Assembly (NCBI RefSeq): GCF_013839445.1
Contig: NZ_JACDIT010000006.1
Coordinates: 186,001-250,000, forward strand
DNA: 64,000 bases
From: Chthonobacter albigriseus
GTDB lineage: Bacteria > Pseudomonadota > Alphaproteobacteria > Rhizobiales > Pleomorphomonadaceae
Reading direction: 5' to 3'
Part shown: positions 1 to 9,884 of the stretch, piece by piece
How positions within the stretch are numbered: the stretch's first letter is position 1
Layout of the letters: every line of letters begins with the position of its first letter
The notes under the pieces: generated by a model
What the model was told of the DNA's origin: nothing
Seen by the model: only the letters and a program-made list of their open reading frames with translations
The model's database searches: none
Translations under genes and position numbers: made by a program

Positions 1-1165
1 GGTCGTCGCGCCGCTTCAGCTTGGCAAGGAAGCTCTCGCCCTCTTTTTCGCCAAGCGGCAGGAGGTCGAGCGCGGGCAGGCCTGCGGCCGCTGCGGTGAC
101 TCGGCCGCCGAGGTGATCGAGAGCGACGACGAGCAACGGGTTGGGCGGGTTCACCGTCGCAGAACTGATCTCGAGCGGAAAGCCACGGCCGGTCTCGAAG
201 TCGAGCAAGGACGCGCGAAAGGTCACCGCGACTTTCAGGGGTCGGCGAGGGGTCTCCTCGGCTTCCAAGAGGATGCGAGCCCGCGCGGCGCTGACGATCC
301 GCGGCCGGTCGAATTCGTTCGCCTGCCGGTACTCCGCGACCTGCTTCGAGCCGAGCAGCGTGTCGTCCGCGCCCAGAAAGGTGAGCACCTCGTCGTCCTC
401 GTCGACGAGCGCCGGATCGGCGGCGATCGCCTGCAACGCCAGAGCCCTCAGGGTTCTTCCCCCCACCTCGTCGATCGGACGGGCGTCGGAATCCACCAGC
501 GCATAGTCGGAGGCGGGCGGCAGCTCGCGCGGCGCCGATCTGGCCGGACCATCTCCGGTCGCGGCTCGGACGGTGACCAGCGCGGCGACCGTCGGATCAG
601 CCGGTCCGGGCTGGCCCGTCTCCTCGCGGAACCGGGCGAGCGCCTGACGGGACCGGCTGCCCCATCGGCCGTCGACACTGCCGGCATCGTAGCCGAGCTC
701 GTTGAGCCGGCGCTGCAGTTCGGCCGTTTCGGACCGCCCGAGCGGCAGGTCCGCGCCATCGAGCGGCGTATCGAGCGGGGAATCCGCGAAACCGTCGATT
801 CCTCCCATATTTCCGTCGAAGGACCCTGCGAGGTCGCGGAGCCGTGCGATCTCGGACCGGGTGAGCAAACCGGTCGGCCGGATGCCGTTCGCCTCCTGCC
901 AACGGACGATCGCGGCCCGCGTGCCTTGTCCGATCGCACCGTCGATCGGCCCGGAGTAGAAACCGGCCGCCGAAAGCCCCGCCTGCACCTGCATCCGGGT
1001 TTCGCGCGACATGCCCGGTTCGTTGACGATCGGCCGCCCGCCGCCCCGTCCGCCGGGATTGAAGAGATCCTCGAACAGCTGATTGAAGGTCTGCGCCGTG
1101 GCCGGTTCGGCCGTCGCGCCCACGAGCGTGGCCAGAAGGATCGCGCTGAACAGGCCACGTCGCAT
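1..1165 (-). CDS. Secreted peptidoglycan-binding domain protein (3' end outside window)
   Basis: The reading frame opens with ATG at 1165 behind an AGGAAGG ribosome-binding site and runs off the left edge, so at least 388 codons are present and the C-terminus is missing. Residues 1-24 look like a Sec signal peptide ending in PATA-Q. Two peptidoglycan-binding-type modules follow, at about residues 52-110 (Y-SGPIDGAIGQGTR) and 142-186 (YDAGSVDGRWG); the repeated GxxDGxxGxxTR pattern is diagnostic of the PG_binding_1 fold. The rest is acidic and unrecognised. The product is probably periplasmic and attached to the wall. The enzymatic part, if any, may lie in the missing C-terminus. A long frame on the opposite strand is a GC shadow. 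Confidence 0.8.
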   Translation of the reverse strand, partial: MRRGLFSAILLATLVGATAEPATAQTFNQLFEDLFNPGGRGGGRPIVNEPGMSRETRMQVQAGLSAAGFYSGPIDGAIGQGTRAAIVRWQEANGIRPTGLLTRSEIARLRDLAGSFDGNMGGIDGFADSPLDTPLDGADLPLGRSETAELQRRLNELGYDAGSVDGRWGSRSRQALARFREETGQPGPADPTVAALVTVRAATGDGPARSAPRELPPASDYALVDSDARPIDEVGGRTLRALALQAIAADPALVDEDDEVLTFLGADDTLLGSKQVAEYRQANEFDRPRIVSAARARILLEAEETPRRPLKVAVTFRASLLDFETGRGFPLEISSATVNPPNPLLVVALDHLGGRVTAAAAGLPALDLLPLGEKEGESFLAKLKRRDD

Positions 1166-1332
1166 CGATACTGCCTTCCTGAAGCCGCCGCGGGTAATCT
1201 GGCATGGCGGATCGACGGTCCGTGCCCGAGTGCCGTCGGCGGCACGCGCTGAGGTGCCGGTCATGCTTGATTCTGCGCGCGGAATTGTCAACGCGCCGGC
1301 AGGAGTAAGCAGGTCTTCGGCACTGTGCAGGA

Positions 1333-2208
1333 TCAGGCGGCGTTGACGGCCGGCCGCCTGAGCTCGCCCGCCAGATACCAGCCGACCGCGGCCAGCACGA
1401 GGCTGCCGCCGAGGATGGCGGGAAGGCCCGGCTCTTCGGCGAAGGCGAGCCAGACCCAGAACGGGCCGAGGACCACGTCGAGCAGGCCTATGAGCCCTGC
1501 TTCGCTGGCCGGGATGTGCTTGCCGCCGGTGAGGAACAGGAGGTAGGCGAGCCCCGATGTGGTGAAGCCGAAGGCGGCGAGCACGGCGAACTCGAACGGC
1601 GTCGGCAGCGGCCCCCCGACCAGCGGCCAACAGGCGGCCGCGCAGACGAAGGCCGCGAGCCCGTTGACGGGCGCCATCTGGATGCCGGGATGGAGCCGCG
1701 CCATCACCAGGATCACGGCAAAGGATGCGGTCATGGCGAAGGCGAGGGCGTTGCCGAGGACGTCCTCCGGGTGGGTTGCCGAGCCGGCCACGATCAGGAT
1801 ACCCGCGAAAGCGACTAGGCTCGCGATCGCCACGCGTCGGCCGATTTGCTCGCGCGTCCACACCCAGGCGACCGCGGCCGCCACGAAGGGCAACGTCGCG
1901 TAGATGGTCATCACGTTGGCGACGGTGGTGAAGTTGAGCGAGGCGACGTAGGACACCATCGAGATCGCCGACAGCGGGATCGCGAGGAGGCCCGGTCGGC
2001 CGAGACTGGCGAAGCTCTCGCGGACGCGGCCCCCGTTCATTACGGCGAGCATCGCCATCAGCGACAGCCCGGCGAAGATCGAGCGCCAGAACAGGATGGT
2101 CCAGAGGTCGATCGGCAGCAGGCGGACGAACAGGCCGCCCGTGCTCCAGGTGATGGTGCCGAGCGTGACGAGGACGATGCCGTAGGTCCGCCTGGAGGCG
2201 AAGGTCAT
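1333..2208 (-). CDS. EamA/DMT-family transporter
   Basis: The 291-residue protein is almost entirely hydrophobic, with about ten predicted membrane spans arranged as two EamA-type halves. It opens with TYGIVLVTLGTITWSTGGLF and has a loop rich in small residues between the halves. Family members are inner-membrane drug/metabolite transporters, some of them amino-acid or metabolite exporters; no substrate can be read here. The start at 2208 has GGAG eight bases upstream. An upstream in-frame start would add a charged, proline-rich extension that does not resemble the family. Only the family assignment is firm. Confidence 0.88.
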   Translation of the reverse strand: MTFASRRTYGIVLVTLGTITWSTGGLFVRLLPIDLWTILFWRSIFAGLSLMAMLAVMNGGRVRESFASLGRPGLLAIPLSAISMVSYVASLNFTTVANVMTIYATLPFVAAAVAWVWTREQIGRRVAIASLVAFAGILIVAGSATHPEDVLGNALAFAMTASFAVILVMARLHPGIQMAPVNGLAAFVCAAACWPLVGGPLPTPFEFAVLAAFGFTTSGLAYLLFLTGGKHIPASEAGLIGLLDVVLGPFWVWLAFAEEPGLPAILGGSLVLAAVGWYLAGELRRPAVNAA

Positions 2209-2297
2209 GGGTGGCTCCGGCGGATGCGGGACGGCCCGAGAACGAAGGGTCCGGCGGGCGGTTCTCTCCCACCCGCGCCCGTCCTGCAAGAGGGACG

Positions 2298-2720
2298 TCA
2301 GCGAACGGAGAACAACCCGTAGGTCGCCATCGCCGCCACGGCGAGCAGCGCCGAGGCGATCAGCGTCACGCGGGCGAACCGGCCGAGCCCGATCCGCGCG
2401 ACATGGCGGGTAAGGAGCTCGCTTGCCGTCCGCGTGTTGAGACACTCCAGCGCGACCAAGCCGAGGATTCCGGTCACCAGCGGACCGTAGAGGTGAACCG
2501 CCACGGCGAGCCACACGCCGAGCATGACGATCTCCAGCATGCGGATCGCGCCGAGCGGATCTTCATGGTCCATCATGTGAACCGGCCCGCTGTTGGGCTT
2601 GGAGAGGCGGAGCACGCCAACGGCGATCGCCGACGCCACCGTGCCCGCGAACACGATCGCGGCAAGGATGAGCGCGGGGAGAAGGCCGATCGTCTGGTCC
2701 ATGGGGCCTGGCGTGAACAT
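2298..2720 (-). CDS. Small integral membrane protein, unknown function
   Basis: The 140-residue product has three or four hydrophobic stretches: about residues 11-33, a central span (MLEIVMLGVWLAVAVHLYG) running into LVTGILGLVALE, and a C-terminal span. I do not recognise the family. The start could be ATG 2720 or ATG 2702 (MDQTIGLLPAL); 2720 has a GGGA ten bases upstream, 2702 has only AGG. A longer frame from 2924 would run into yggS and is unlikely. The gene lies between an EamA transporter and yggS on the same strand with gaps of about 90 and 140 bases, so co-transcription is possible. It is probably an inner-membrane protein. Confidence 0.65.
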   Translation of the reverse strand: MFTPGPMDQTIGLLPALILAAIVFAGTVASAIAVGVLRLSKPNSGPVHMMDHEDPLGAIRMLEIVMLGVWLAVAVHLYGPLVTGILGLVALECLNTRTASELLTRHVARIGLGRFARVTLIASALLAVAAMATYGLFSVR

Positions 2721-2862
2721 GGGTCGTCCCAATCTCGCCACTCTGCCGCCACAATGCTGAATCCGCGGTAGAGGGCTTCCCGTCAATCGACGAGTCGCGC
2801 TTAAGTTCCGGCCGGGTTCTGCGGACGTGGTTTCCGCCTGGTTTCGGGAGGTTGGCGAAACG

Positions 2863-3540
2863 TCAGGCTGGCGTGTCGCGGTGCCCGAAGATGGCGCTGC
2901 CGACACGGACGTGGGTCGCCCCATGCCGGATCGCGGTCTCGAAATCCGCCGACATGCCCATCGAGCGAAGCGGCACGCCCGCCCGGTCGGCCAGCTCGTC
3001 GAGGAGGGCGAAGTGCGGCGAGGGGTTCTCCTCCACCGGCGGGATGCACATCAGCCCGGCGACAGCCAGGCCATGCACCGTTCGGCAACGCTCCACGAAG
3101 GCGACCGCCTCGGCCGGCGCGATACCCGCCTTCTGCGGTTCCTCGCCGGTGTTGACCTGGACGAGCAGCTTCGGCGCACGACCCTGGCGGGCGATCTCGG
3201 CGGCGAGCGCGGCGGCGATCTTGTCGCGGTCGACGGTGTGGATGACGTCGAAGAAGGCGACCGCTTCGCGCGCCTTGTTGGACTGCAGCGGCCCGATCAG
3301 GTGGAGCTCCAGGCCGTCCGTCTCCGCCCGGAGAGCCGGCCACTTGCCCATCGCCTCTTGGACGCGGTTTTCGCCGAAGACCCGCTGCCCCGCCGCGATC
3401 ACCGGGCGGATGTCGTCGGCCTCGAAGGTCTTGGACACGGCGATCAGCGTCGCCGAACCCGCCGGCCGACCGGCATCGCGCGTCGCCGCTTCGAGGCGAT
3501 CCCGAATGGCGCGGAGACGGTCTGCGGCGGTCGCGGTCAT
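2863..3540 (-). CDS. yggS: YggS/PLPBP family pyridoxal-phosphate homeostasis protein
   Basis: The 225-residue protein matches the single-domain alanine-racemase-like fold of YggS/PROSC. It has AVSKTFE with the PLP-binding lysine near residue 36, then FGENRVQEA, the HLIGPLQSNK signature, VNTGEEPQKAG, and a C-terminal SMGMSADFETAI followed by HVRVGSAIFG. Family members bind PLP without known catalysis and buffer its supply and amino-acid pools in the cytosol. The length is normal. The gene is divergent from leuS, and the 251-base gap between them must hold both promoters. Confidence 0.95.
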   Translation of the reverse strand: MTATAADRLRAIRDRLEAATRDAGRPAGSATLIAVSKTFEADDIRPVIAAGQRVFGENRVQEAMGKWPALRAETDGLELHLIGPLQSNKAREAVAFFDVIHTVDRDKIAAALAAEIARQGRAPKLLVQVNTGEEPQKAGIAPAEAVAFVERCRTVHGLAVAGLMCIPPVEENPSPHFALLDELADRAGVPLRSMGMSADFETAIRHGATHVRVGSAIFGHRDTPA

Positions 3541-3677
3541 CGGGGCGCTTCTCCGTTCGGTTCTGCTGGGCCGGCCCTGGCTAGCGCGGTCGAGCCGGTG
3601 GCGCAAGGCCCCGTCGGCCGTGTCTTCGCCGCACGCTTTCGGCTGGGAGATGCGCCCGCGTCGCCGATCCCATTGAC

Positions 3678-3718
3678 CGTCGGGACCATTTCTGGTGATG
3701 GTCCAACCGACGCGTTTT
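3678..3718 (+). promoter_or_regulatory. Two-part hairpin with T-run in the leuS leader region
   Basis: CGTCGG-GACCAT pairs with ATGGTC-CAA-CCGACG (3678-3689 with 3698-3712), leaving an eight-base loop and a three-base bulge. CGTTTT follows. The element sits 74 bases before leuS and reads rightwards. It resembles an intrinsic terminator or attenuator hairpin. I found no leucine-rich leader peptide upstream, so a regulatory role is only inferred. Confidence 0.4.
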
Positions 3719-3791
3719 CCCTTGAATCCGCCCCATCGGCCCACTGCGATTCGGGTGGCGGACCCCAGTGACCAGGACTTGTACATCACCC

Positions 3792-6413
3792 ATGGCGACC
3801 GAGCGATACAACGCCCGCGAGGCTGAGGCCCGTTGGCAGAAGGCGTGGACCGACAACGAGGTCTTCAAGACCCGCAACGAGGACCCGCGCGCCAAGTACT
3901 ACGTGCTGGAGATGTTTCCCTATCCCTCGGGCCGCATCCACATCGGTCACGTCCGCAACTACTCGATGGGCGACGTCGTCGCGCGCTTCAAGCGCGCCAA
4001 GGGTTTCAACGTGCTGCATCCCATGGGCTGGGACGCCTTCGGCATGCCGGCAGAGAATGCCGCGATGAAGAACAAGGTCCACCCCAAGGCGTGGACCTAC
4101 GAGAACATCGCCACCATGCGCGGCCAGCTCCAGTCGATGGGCCTCTCGCTGGACTGGGCGCGCGAATTCGCCACCTGCGACGTCGCCTACTACAAGCGCC
4201 AGCAGCGCCTGTTCCTGGACTTCCTCGCCGCCGGGCTGGTCGACCGCAAGAAGTCGAAGGTCAACTGGGACCCCGTCGACATGACCGTGCTCGCCAACGA
4301 GCAGGTGATCGACGGCCGTGGCTGGCGCTCCGGCGCGCTGGTGGAGCAGCGCGAGCTGACCCAGTGGTTCCTGAAGATCACCGACTACGCCGAGGACCTG
4401 CTCACCGCCCTCGACGGCCTAGACAAGTGGCCGGAGAAGGTGCGCCTGATGCAGAAGAACTGGATCGGCAAGTCGGAAGGCCTGCGCGTCCGCTTCGAGG
4501 TGGCCGGCAACGCCGCGCCCGCCGGCGAGCGCTCGATCGAGGTCTTCACCACACGGCCCGACACGCTGTTCGGCATGAGCTTCCTGGCGCTCTCGCCCGA
4601 CCATCCGGTCTCCAAGGCGCTGGCCGCCGAGAACGCGGACCTCGCTGCCTTCGTCGAGGAATGCCACCGCATGGGCACCTCGGTCGCCGTGCTGGAGACC
4701 GCCGAAAAGAAGGGCTACGACACCGGCCTGCGGGTGAAGCACCCCTTCACCGAGGAGACGTACCCCGTCTACGTCGCCAACTTCGTCCTGATGGACTACG
4801 GCACCGGCGCCATCTTCGGCTGCCCCGCGCACGACCAGCGCGACCTGGACTTCGCCCGCAGATACGACCTCTCCGTCACCCCGGTGGTGCTCCCGGACGG
4901 CGCCGATCCGGCCGCTTTCACTGTCGGGGACGTCGCCTACACGGACGACGGGACGATCTTCAACTCCGACTTCCTGGACGGGCGATCGGTACCGGACGCC
5001 AAGCAGGCGGTGGCCGCCGCCCTGGAAAGCCGCACGATCGACGGCAAGCCTGTCGCGACGCGCCAGGTGAACTACCGCCTGCGCGACTGGGGCATCTCGC
5101 GCCAGCGCTACTGGGGCTGCCCGATCCCGATCATCCACTGCGACGACTGCGGCGTGGTGCCGGTGCCGGTGAAGGACCTGCCCGTCGCGCTTCCCGACGA
5201 TGTGGAGTTCGACCGCCCGGGCAACCCGCTCGACCGCCACCCGACCTGGCGCCATGTGGCCTGTCCGTCCTGCGGCAAGCCCGCCCGCCGGGAAACGGAT
5301 ACCATGGACACCTTCGTCGACAGCTCCTGGTATTTCGCCCGCTTCACCGCGCCGGACGCCGAGGATCCGACGATCCCGGCCATGGCCGACGCCTGGCTGC
5401 CGGTGGACCAGTACATCGGCGGCATCGAGCACGCGATCCTGCACCTGCTCTATTCGCGCTTCTTCACCCGCGCCATGAAGGCGACCGGGCACCTCTCGCT
5501 CGACGAGCCCTTTCGCGGCCTGTTCACCCAGGGAATGGTCACCCACGAAACCTATCAGGACGCTTCCGGCGCGTGGGTCTCGCCTGCCGACGTCAAGGTG
5601 GAGATGGTCGACGGAATCCGCCGGGCGACGCTGGTCACCACCGGTGAGCCGGTGACGATCGGCCCCGTGGAGAAGATGTCGAAGTCCAAGCTCAACGTGG
5701 TCGATCCCAACGACATCATCGAAACCTACGGCGCCGACGCCGCCCGCTGGTTCGTGCTCTCGGACTCGCCGCCCGAGCGCGACGTGGAGTGGACCGACGC
5801 GGGAGCGCAGGGCACCGCCCGCTTCCTGCAGCGCGTCTGGCGCCTCGTCAGCGAATCCGCCGAGATCGTCGGCACCGCCACCACGTCGCCCGACCCCTCG
5901 CCGGCCGCCCTCGCCATCCGCAAGGCCGCCCACAAGGCGCTCGCCGCGGTGGACGAGAACCTGGAGGGGCTGCGCTTCAACGTCGCCCTCGCCAAGATCT
6001 ACGAACTGGTCAACGTGCTCGGCTCGGCCTTCGCCAACGATCGCGCCCGCTTCGACGCCGACGCCTCCTTCCAGGCAGCCTTCCGTGAGGGCCTGGAGAT
6101 CCTGGTCCAGATCGTCGCGCCGATGACGCCGCACCTGGCCGAGGAATGCTGGTCCGCGCTCGGCAACACCGGCCTCGTGGCGATGACCCCTTGGCCGACG
6201 CTGGAACCGGCCCTCCTGGTGGAGGACGAGATCACCCTCCCCGTCCAGGTCAACGGCAAGAAGCGCGCGGATGTCACCGTCCCGCGCGACGCCGACGCGG
6301 CCTCGGTGGAAGCGGCGGTGATGCAGATCGATGCGGTTTTGAAGGCGCTCGAGGGCAAGGCGCCGAAGAAGATCATCGTCGTGCCCCAGAGGATCGTGAA
6401 TGTCGTCGCGTGA
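3792..6413 (+). CDS. leuS: Leucyl-tRNA synthetase
   Basis: The class I aminoacyl-tRNA synthetase charges tRNA-Leu in the cytosol. The 873-residue length is typical. The HIGH motif is at residues 50-53 within [15 protein letters not shown], the KMSKS loop is at 628-632, and the CP1 editing domain lies between them ([25 protein letters not shown]). The anticodon-binding domain and a C-terminal domain follow. ATG 3792 ([10 protein letters not shown]) is preferred over GTG 3768 because it matches the family N-terminus. The gene heads an operon with lptE, which it overlaps by 14 bases, and holA. Confidence 0.98.
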   Translation: MATERYNAREAEARWQKAWTDNEVFKTRNEDPRAKYYVLEMFPYPSGRIHIGHVRNYSMGDVVARFKRAKGFNVLHPMGWDAFGMPAENAAMKNKVHPKAWTYENIATMRGQLQSMGLSLDWAREFATCDVAYYKRQQRLFLDFLAAGLVDRKKSKVNWDPVDMTVLANEQVIDGRGWRSGALVEQRELTQWFLKITDYAEDLLTALDGLDKWPEKVRLMQKNWIGKSEGLRVRFEVAGNAAPAGERSIEVFTTRPDTLFGMSFLALSPDHPVSKALAAENADLAAFVEECHRMGTSVAVLETAEKKGYDTGLRVKHPFTEETYPVYVANFVLMDYGTGAIFGCPAHDQRDLDFARRYDLSVTPVVLPDGADPAAFTVGDVAYTDDGTIFNSDFLDGRSVPDAKQAVAAALESRTIDGKPVATRQVNYRLRDWGISRQRYWGCPIPIIHCDDCGVVPVPVKDLPVALPDDVEFDRPGNPLDRHPTWRHVACPSCGKPARRETDTMDTFVDSSWYFARFTAPDAEDPTIPAMADAWLPVDQYIGGIEHAILHLLYSRFFTRAMKATGHLSLDEPFRGLFTQGMVTHETYQDASGAWVSPADVKVEMVDGIRRATLVTTGEPVTIGPVEKMSKSKLNVVDPNDIIETYGADAARWFVLSDSPPERDVEWTDAGAQGTARFLQRVWRLVSESAEIVGTATTSPDPSPAALAIRKAAHKALAAVDENLEGLRFNVALAKIYELVNVLGSAFANDRARFDADASFQAAFREGLEILVQIVAPMTPHLAEECWSALGNTGLVAMTPWPTLEPALLVEDEITLPVQVNGKKRADVTVPRDADAASVEAAVMQIDAVLKALEGKAPKKIIVVPQRIVNVVA

Positions 6414-6927
6414 CCGTCTGCCGGCCGCCTTCGTCGCCGCCGCCCTCGTCGCCGCCACCGTCCTCGGCGGCTGCCAGATGCGCCCGCTCTACGGTGCCGG
6501 CGGCGCCGAGACGAGCGGAACCATCGCCGCTCTCCAGACGATCGCGGTGGAGCCGCTGCGCGACGACGTCGGCCAGGAGGTCGTCAACCAGCTTATCTTC
6601 GACATGCGCGGCGGCGCAGCGCTGACCGAGAAGCGCTACGTTCTGAAGCTGATCGCCTCGGACCGCACGTCGGAACTCGGCATCGAGAAGTTCGAGGGCT
6701 TGCCGACGGCAACGCTGATCACGCTCACCGTCACCTACACGCTGACGGAGATCGAGACCGGACGCGTGGTGACCACCGGCACCGCTTCCTCGACGGCATC
6801 CTACGACGTGTCCTCGCAGCGTTTCGCCAACCTGCGCGCCAAGCGTGACGCCGAACAGCGTGCCGCCCGCAAGGTCGCGGAAGACATCCGCACCCGGCTC
6901 GCGACGGTGCTGGCCGCCGGCAGCTGA
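6400..6927 (+). CDS. lptE: LPS-assembly lipoprotein LptE
   Basis: The 175-residue protein has an N-terminal hydrophobic segment ending in a lipobox LGGC with the acylated Cys at residue 25, then QMRPLYG, typical of alphaproteobacterial LptE. LptE plugs the LptD barrel in the outer membrane for lipopolysaccharide insertion. The body is the usual short alpha/beta domain. The gene overlaps the end of leuS by 14 bases and is followed by holA after 4 bases, a common leuS-lptE-holA arrangement. LptA, LptB and LptC are encoded far away in this window at 57134-59255. Confidence 0.92.
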   Translation: MSSRDRLPAAFVAAALVAATVLGGCQMRPLYGAGGAETSGTIAALQTIAVEPLRDDVGQEVVNQLIFDMRGGAALTEKRYVLKLIASDRTSELGIEKFEGLPTATLITLTVTYTLTEIETGRVVTTGTASSTASYDVSSQRFANLRAKRDAEQRAARKVAEDIRTRLATVLAAGS

Positions 6928-6931
6928 CGCC

Positions 6932-7975
6932 ATGGTCGCCGCCAAGGCCCAGGACGCCGATCGGATCGCCGCCAGGCCGCCGCGGGAGATCGGCTTCTAC
7001 CTGGTCTACGGCCCGGACTCCGGATCGGCGGCCGAACGGGCCGGCCGCATCGCGGCGGCCTCCGCGGACCCGTCCGATCCGTTCTCCCTGATCCGGCTGG
7101 ACGGCGCCCAGCTCACCTCCGATCCGAGCCGGCTGGCCGACGAGGCCTACGCGGTCTCCATGTTCGGCGGACGGCGCGCGATCCTGATCCGCGACGCTGG
7201 CGGGCGCAGCAACCTCGCCGCCGTGATCGCCCCGCTGATCGCCAGTCCGCCGCCGGAAACGGTGATCGTCGTGGAGGCCGGCGACCTGAAGAAGGCGAGC
7301 CCGCTCCGCGCCCTGTTCGAGAAGGACCGCGGCGCCTACGCCATTCCCTGCTACGTGGATGACGAGGCCGCCGTCGCGCGGCTGGTAGACGAGGAGGTGC
7401 GCGCGCACGGCCTGTCCATCAGCGCCGAAGCCAGGGCGCTGCTGGTATCCCAACTGGGTGGCGACCGGCTGATGTCGCGCGGTGAGATCCAGAAGGTCTG
7501 CCTCTTCGCGCTCGGCAAGCCCGCCATCGAACTGGCCGACGTGGAGGAACTGATCGGCGACAGCTCCTCGATCGCCACCGAGGAGATCGTCGATGCCGCC
7601 GCCACCGGCGACCTGGCGGGTCTGACGGTTCTGCTCGCCAAGGCCGCCAGCGAGGGACTTTCCACCGACCAGATCGCCCTGTCCGCCCTCCGACATTTCC
7701 AGGCCCTCGACGCGGCCCGCCCCGACGTCGATGCCGGCCGCACGCCCGACCAGGCCGTCGAAGGCATGCGGCCACCGATCTTCTTCAAGCGCAAAGCCAA
7801 GGTGGCCAAAGCGCTGGGCCTCTGGAGCGCCGCGCGTCTACAGCGGGCCATGAGCCTCCTGAGCGACACGGTCCGCGACCAGCGTCTCAACAACGCCCTC
7901 TCCCGCGAGATCGTCGGCGACACGTTGATCACGCTGGCGCGCTATGCGGCCGGTCAGAACCGCGGCCGGCGCTGA
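6932..7975 (+). CDS. holA: DNA polymerase III delta subunit
   Basis: The 347-residue protein is the delta subunit of the clamp loader, which opens the beta sliding clamp. Recognisable stretches are FYLVYGPDSG near the N-terminus, DEAYAVSMFGGRRAILIRD, a central QLGGDRLMSRGEIQKV, and the C-terminal helical collar region with LLSDTVRDQRLNNALSREIV. ATG 6932 lies just after the lptE stop. An in-frame earlier start inside lptE is unlikely. It is the last gene of the leuS operon and faces parB across a strong hairpin at 8007-8044. Confidence 0.93.
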   Translation: MVAAKAQDADRIAARPPREIGFYLVYGPDSGSAAERAGRIAAASADPSDPFSLIRLDGAQLTSDPSRLADEAYAVSMFGGRRAILIRDAGGRSNLAAVIAPLIASPPPETVIVVEAGDLKKASPLRALFEKDRGAYAIPCYVDDEAAVARLVDEEVRAHGLSISAEARALLVSQLGGDRLMSRGEIQKVCLFALGKPAIELADVEELIGDSSSIATEEIVDAAATGDLAGLTVLLAKAASEGLSTDQIALSALRHFQALDAARPDVDAGRTPDQAVEGMRPPIFFKRKAKVAKALGLWSAARLQRAMSLLSDTVRDQRLNNALSREIVGDTLITLARYAAGQNRGRR

Positions 7976-8006
7976 CTCCCTCCGAAACGATCGCCGGAAT
8001 ACAAGA

Positions 8007-8044
8007 AACCCGCTGCAGACATGGACGGGCCTCTGCAGCGGGTT
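8007..8044. terminator. Perfect 13-bp stem between convergent holA and parB
   Basis: AACCCGCTGCAGA (8007-8019) is the exact reverse complement of 8032-8044, with a 12-base loop. It sits between two convergent genes, so it probably ends transcription from one or both sides. A clear T-run is lacking: CGTTTCG follows rightwards and CTTGT follows leftwards. Confidence 0.7.
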
Positions 8045-8093
8045 CGTTTCGACATCGGACCATCAGAATCGTCTCGGATCTGAATCGACCTGT

Positions 8094-8978
8094 TTAGCCG
8101 TTTAATCGCCGACAGACTTCTTCGAGCTGCTCCAGCGACTTGTAACGGATCCGAATCTCTCCGCTGCCGTCGGCCTTGTGCTTAATCTCGACCGCGAAAC
8201 CGAGCGCATCGGAGAGCTGCTTTTCCAGCGCGCGCGTGTCCGCATCCTTCTCGGCCTTGCCCGACGTCTTGGCACGCCCGTGCGGCTGCTCCACCACGGA
8301 TTGGGCAAGCGCCTCCGCGGAACGGACCGTCATCCCCTCCTCGACGATCCGGCGCGCCAGCGCAGCCGGATCCGGCGCTGTGACCAGCGCGCGCGCATGG
8401 CCGGCCGTCAGGGATCCATCGTTCAGATACTGCTTTACCGATTCCGGAAGCTTCAGCAGCCGCAGCGTGTTCGCCACATGGCTGCGGCTCTTGCCGATGA
8501 TCGACGCGAGATCATTCTGGCTGTAGTGGAACTCGTTGATCAGCTGGTCGTAGCCGAACGCCTCTTCCAGCGGGTTGAGATCCTGCCGCTGGACGTTCTC
8601 GATGATCGCGATCTCCAGAGCTTCCTTGTCGTTCAGCTCGTGGATGATCACCGGGATCTCGTGCACGCCGGCCTTCTGCGCCGCCCGCCAACGCCGCTCG
8701 CCGGCGATCAGCTCGTAGCCGCTGCCACCGCCTGGAACCGGACGCACCACCACCGGCTGGATCATGCCGTGCTGCTTGATCGAGGACGCGAGCTCGTCCA
8801 GCTCCTCCTCCTTGAACAGCCGCCGCGGGTTCTTCGGGTTGGCCCGGATCAGGTCGATCGCGACCTTGCGCGTGCCGCGCACCCGCTCCACCACCTCGAA
8901 TTCGTTGCTGGCGTCGCCGATCAGCGCCGCGAGCCCGCGCCCGAGCCGCCGCCGGCCGCTATCGTCCGTCATGGTCAT
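8094..8978 (-). CDS. parB: Chromosome-partitioning protein ParB
   Basis: The 294-residue CTP-dependent DNA clamp loads at parS and spreads to recruit SMC and ParA. The N-terminus LGRGLAALIG is the ParA-interaction peptide. The CTPase pocket includes GERRWRA at 93-99 and ENVQRQDLNPLEEA. The central helix-turn-helix is in SQNDLASIIGKSRSHVANTLRLL, and the C-terminus is the dimerisation domain. Two ATGs lie two codons apart (8978 and 8972). The gene follows parA with a 19-base gap, and its likely target sites are at 12493-12561 and 16002-16066. Confidence 0.98.
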   Translation of the reverse strand: MTMTDDSGRRRLGRGLAALIGDASNEFEVVERVRGTRKVAIDLIRANPKNPRRLFKEEELDELASSIKQHGMIQPVVVRPVPGGGSGYELIAGERRWRAAQKAGVHEIPVIIHELNDKEALEIAIIENVQRQDLNPLEEAFGYDQLINEFHYSQNDLASIIGKSRSHVANTLRLLKLPESVKQYLNDGSLTAGHARALVTAPDPAALARRIVEEGMTVRSAEALAQSVVEQPHGRAKTSGKAEKDADTRALEKQLSDALGFAVEIKHKADGSGEIRIRYKSLEQLEEVCRRLNG

Positions 8979-8997
8979 GGGTCTGGATCCTTGCCGC

Positions 8998-9837
8998 TCA
9001 GGCCGCGGCGGCCGCCTTCAGCCGCCGTTCCCGCTGGATGATTTCGGAGGCGAGCTTCAGGTAGGCCTGGCTGCCGGAGCACTTGAGGTCGTAGAGCAGC
9101 GCCGGCTTGCCGTAGGATGGCGCTTCCGACACCCGCACGTTCCGCGGGATGATCGTGTCGTAGACGGTGTCCCCCATCGTCGAGCGCACGTCCTGCACCA
9201 CCTGGTTCGACAGGTTGTTGCGCGCGTCGAACATGGTGAGCACGATGCCGTGGATGGTCAGCCGCGGGTTCAGCGTGCGCTTGACCTGCTCCACCGTCTG
9301 CAACAGCTGCGACAGGCCTTCCAGCGCGAAGAACTCGCACTGAAGCGGCACCAGGATCGAGTGCGCCGCGCTCATCGCATTGATCGTGAGGAGGTTCAGC
9401 GAGGGCGGGCAGTCGACCAGCACATAGGTGAACCGCTTGGTCTTGCCGGTGGGATCCTTGGCCGCCAGCTCCGCCTGCCGGGCGATGGCGTTGCGCAGCC
9501 GATAGGCGCGATCCGTTTCGTGAGCGATTTCCAGTTCGACGCCGAGATTGTCGAGCGTGGACGGGGCCACGGTGAGCCGCGGCACGACCGTCTCCACCAA
9601 CGCCTCGCCGAGCGCCGCGTCTCCGACCAGGACATCGTAGGTAGAGACCGACCGCGACCGACGGTCGATGCCCAGCCCCGTCGAGGCGTTGCCCTGCGGG
9701 TCGAGGTCGACGATCAGCACCTCTTCGCCGATGGCGGCGAGGGCGGTGCCCAGGTTGATCGCCGTGGTCGTCTTGCCCACGCCACCCTTCTGGTTGGCGA
9801 GCGCGAGAACGCGCGGTTGATCGGGAAGTGTGGTCAT
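8998..9837 (-). CDS. parA: Chromosome-partitioning ATPase ParA
   Basis: The 279-residue Walker-type ATPase has the deviant P-loop KGGVGKTT at residues 17-24, Walker A' VDLDPQGNASTGLG, and the Walker B region VLVDCPPSL. ParA forms the nucleoid-bound gradient that pulls ParB-parS complexes away from the origin pole. ATG 9837 begins MTTLPDQPRVLALANQKGG, the expected family start. It lies between rsmG (47-base gap) and parB, the standard alphaproteobacterial order. Confidence 0.97.
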   Translation of the reverse strand: MTTLPDQPRVLALANQKGGVGKTTTAINLGTALAAIGEEVLIVDLDPQGNASTGLGIDRRSRSVSTYDVLVGDAALGEALVETVVPRLTVAPSTLDNLGVELEIAHETDRAYRLRNAIARQAELAAKDPTGKTKRFTYVLVDCPPSLNLLTINAMSAAHSILVPLQCEFFALEGLSQLLQTVEQVKRTLNPRLTIHGIVLTMFDARNNLSNQVVQDVRSTMGDTVYDTIIPRNVRVSEAPSYGKPALLYDLKCSGSQAYLKLASEIIQRERRLKAAAAA

Positions 9838-9884
9838 CGGTGGCCTCTCGCCCCTGAGCCGGATTCGATATGGTGAATCAGAGG

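Noticed and set aside
3648-3674. An eight-codon leader peptide before the leuS hairpin
   Set aside because: It reads MRPRRRSH with no leucines, so it does not support leucine-responsive attenuation.
4419-6458. A 679-codon minus-strand frame over leuS
   Set aside because: It is antisense to a gene with clear HIGH and KMSKS motifs and has no recognisable domain.
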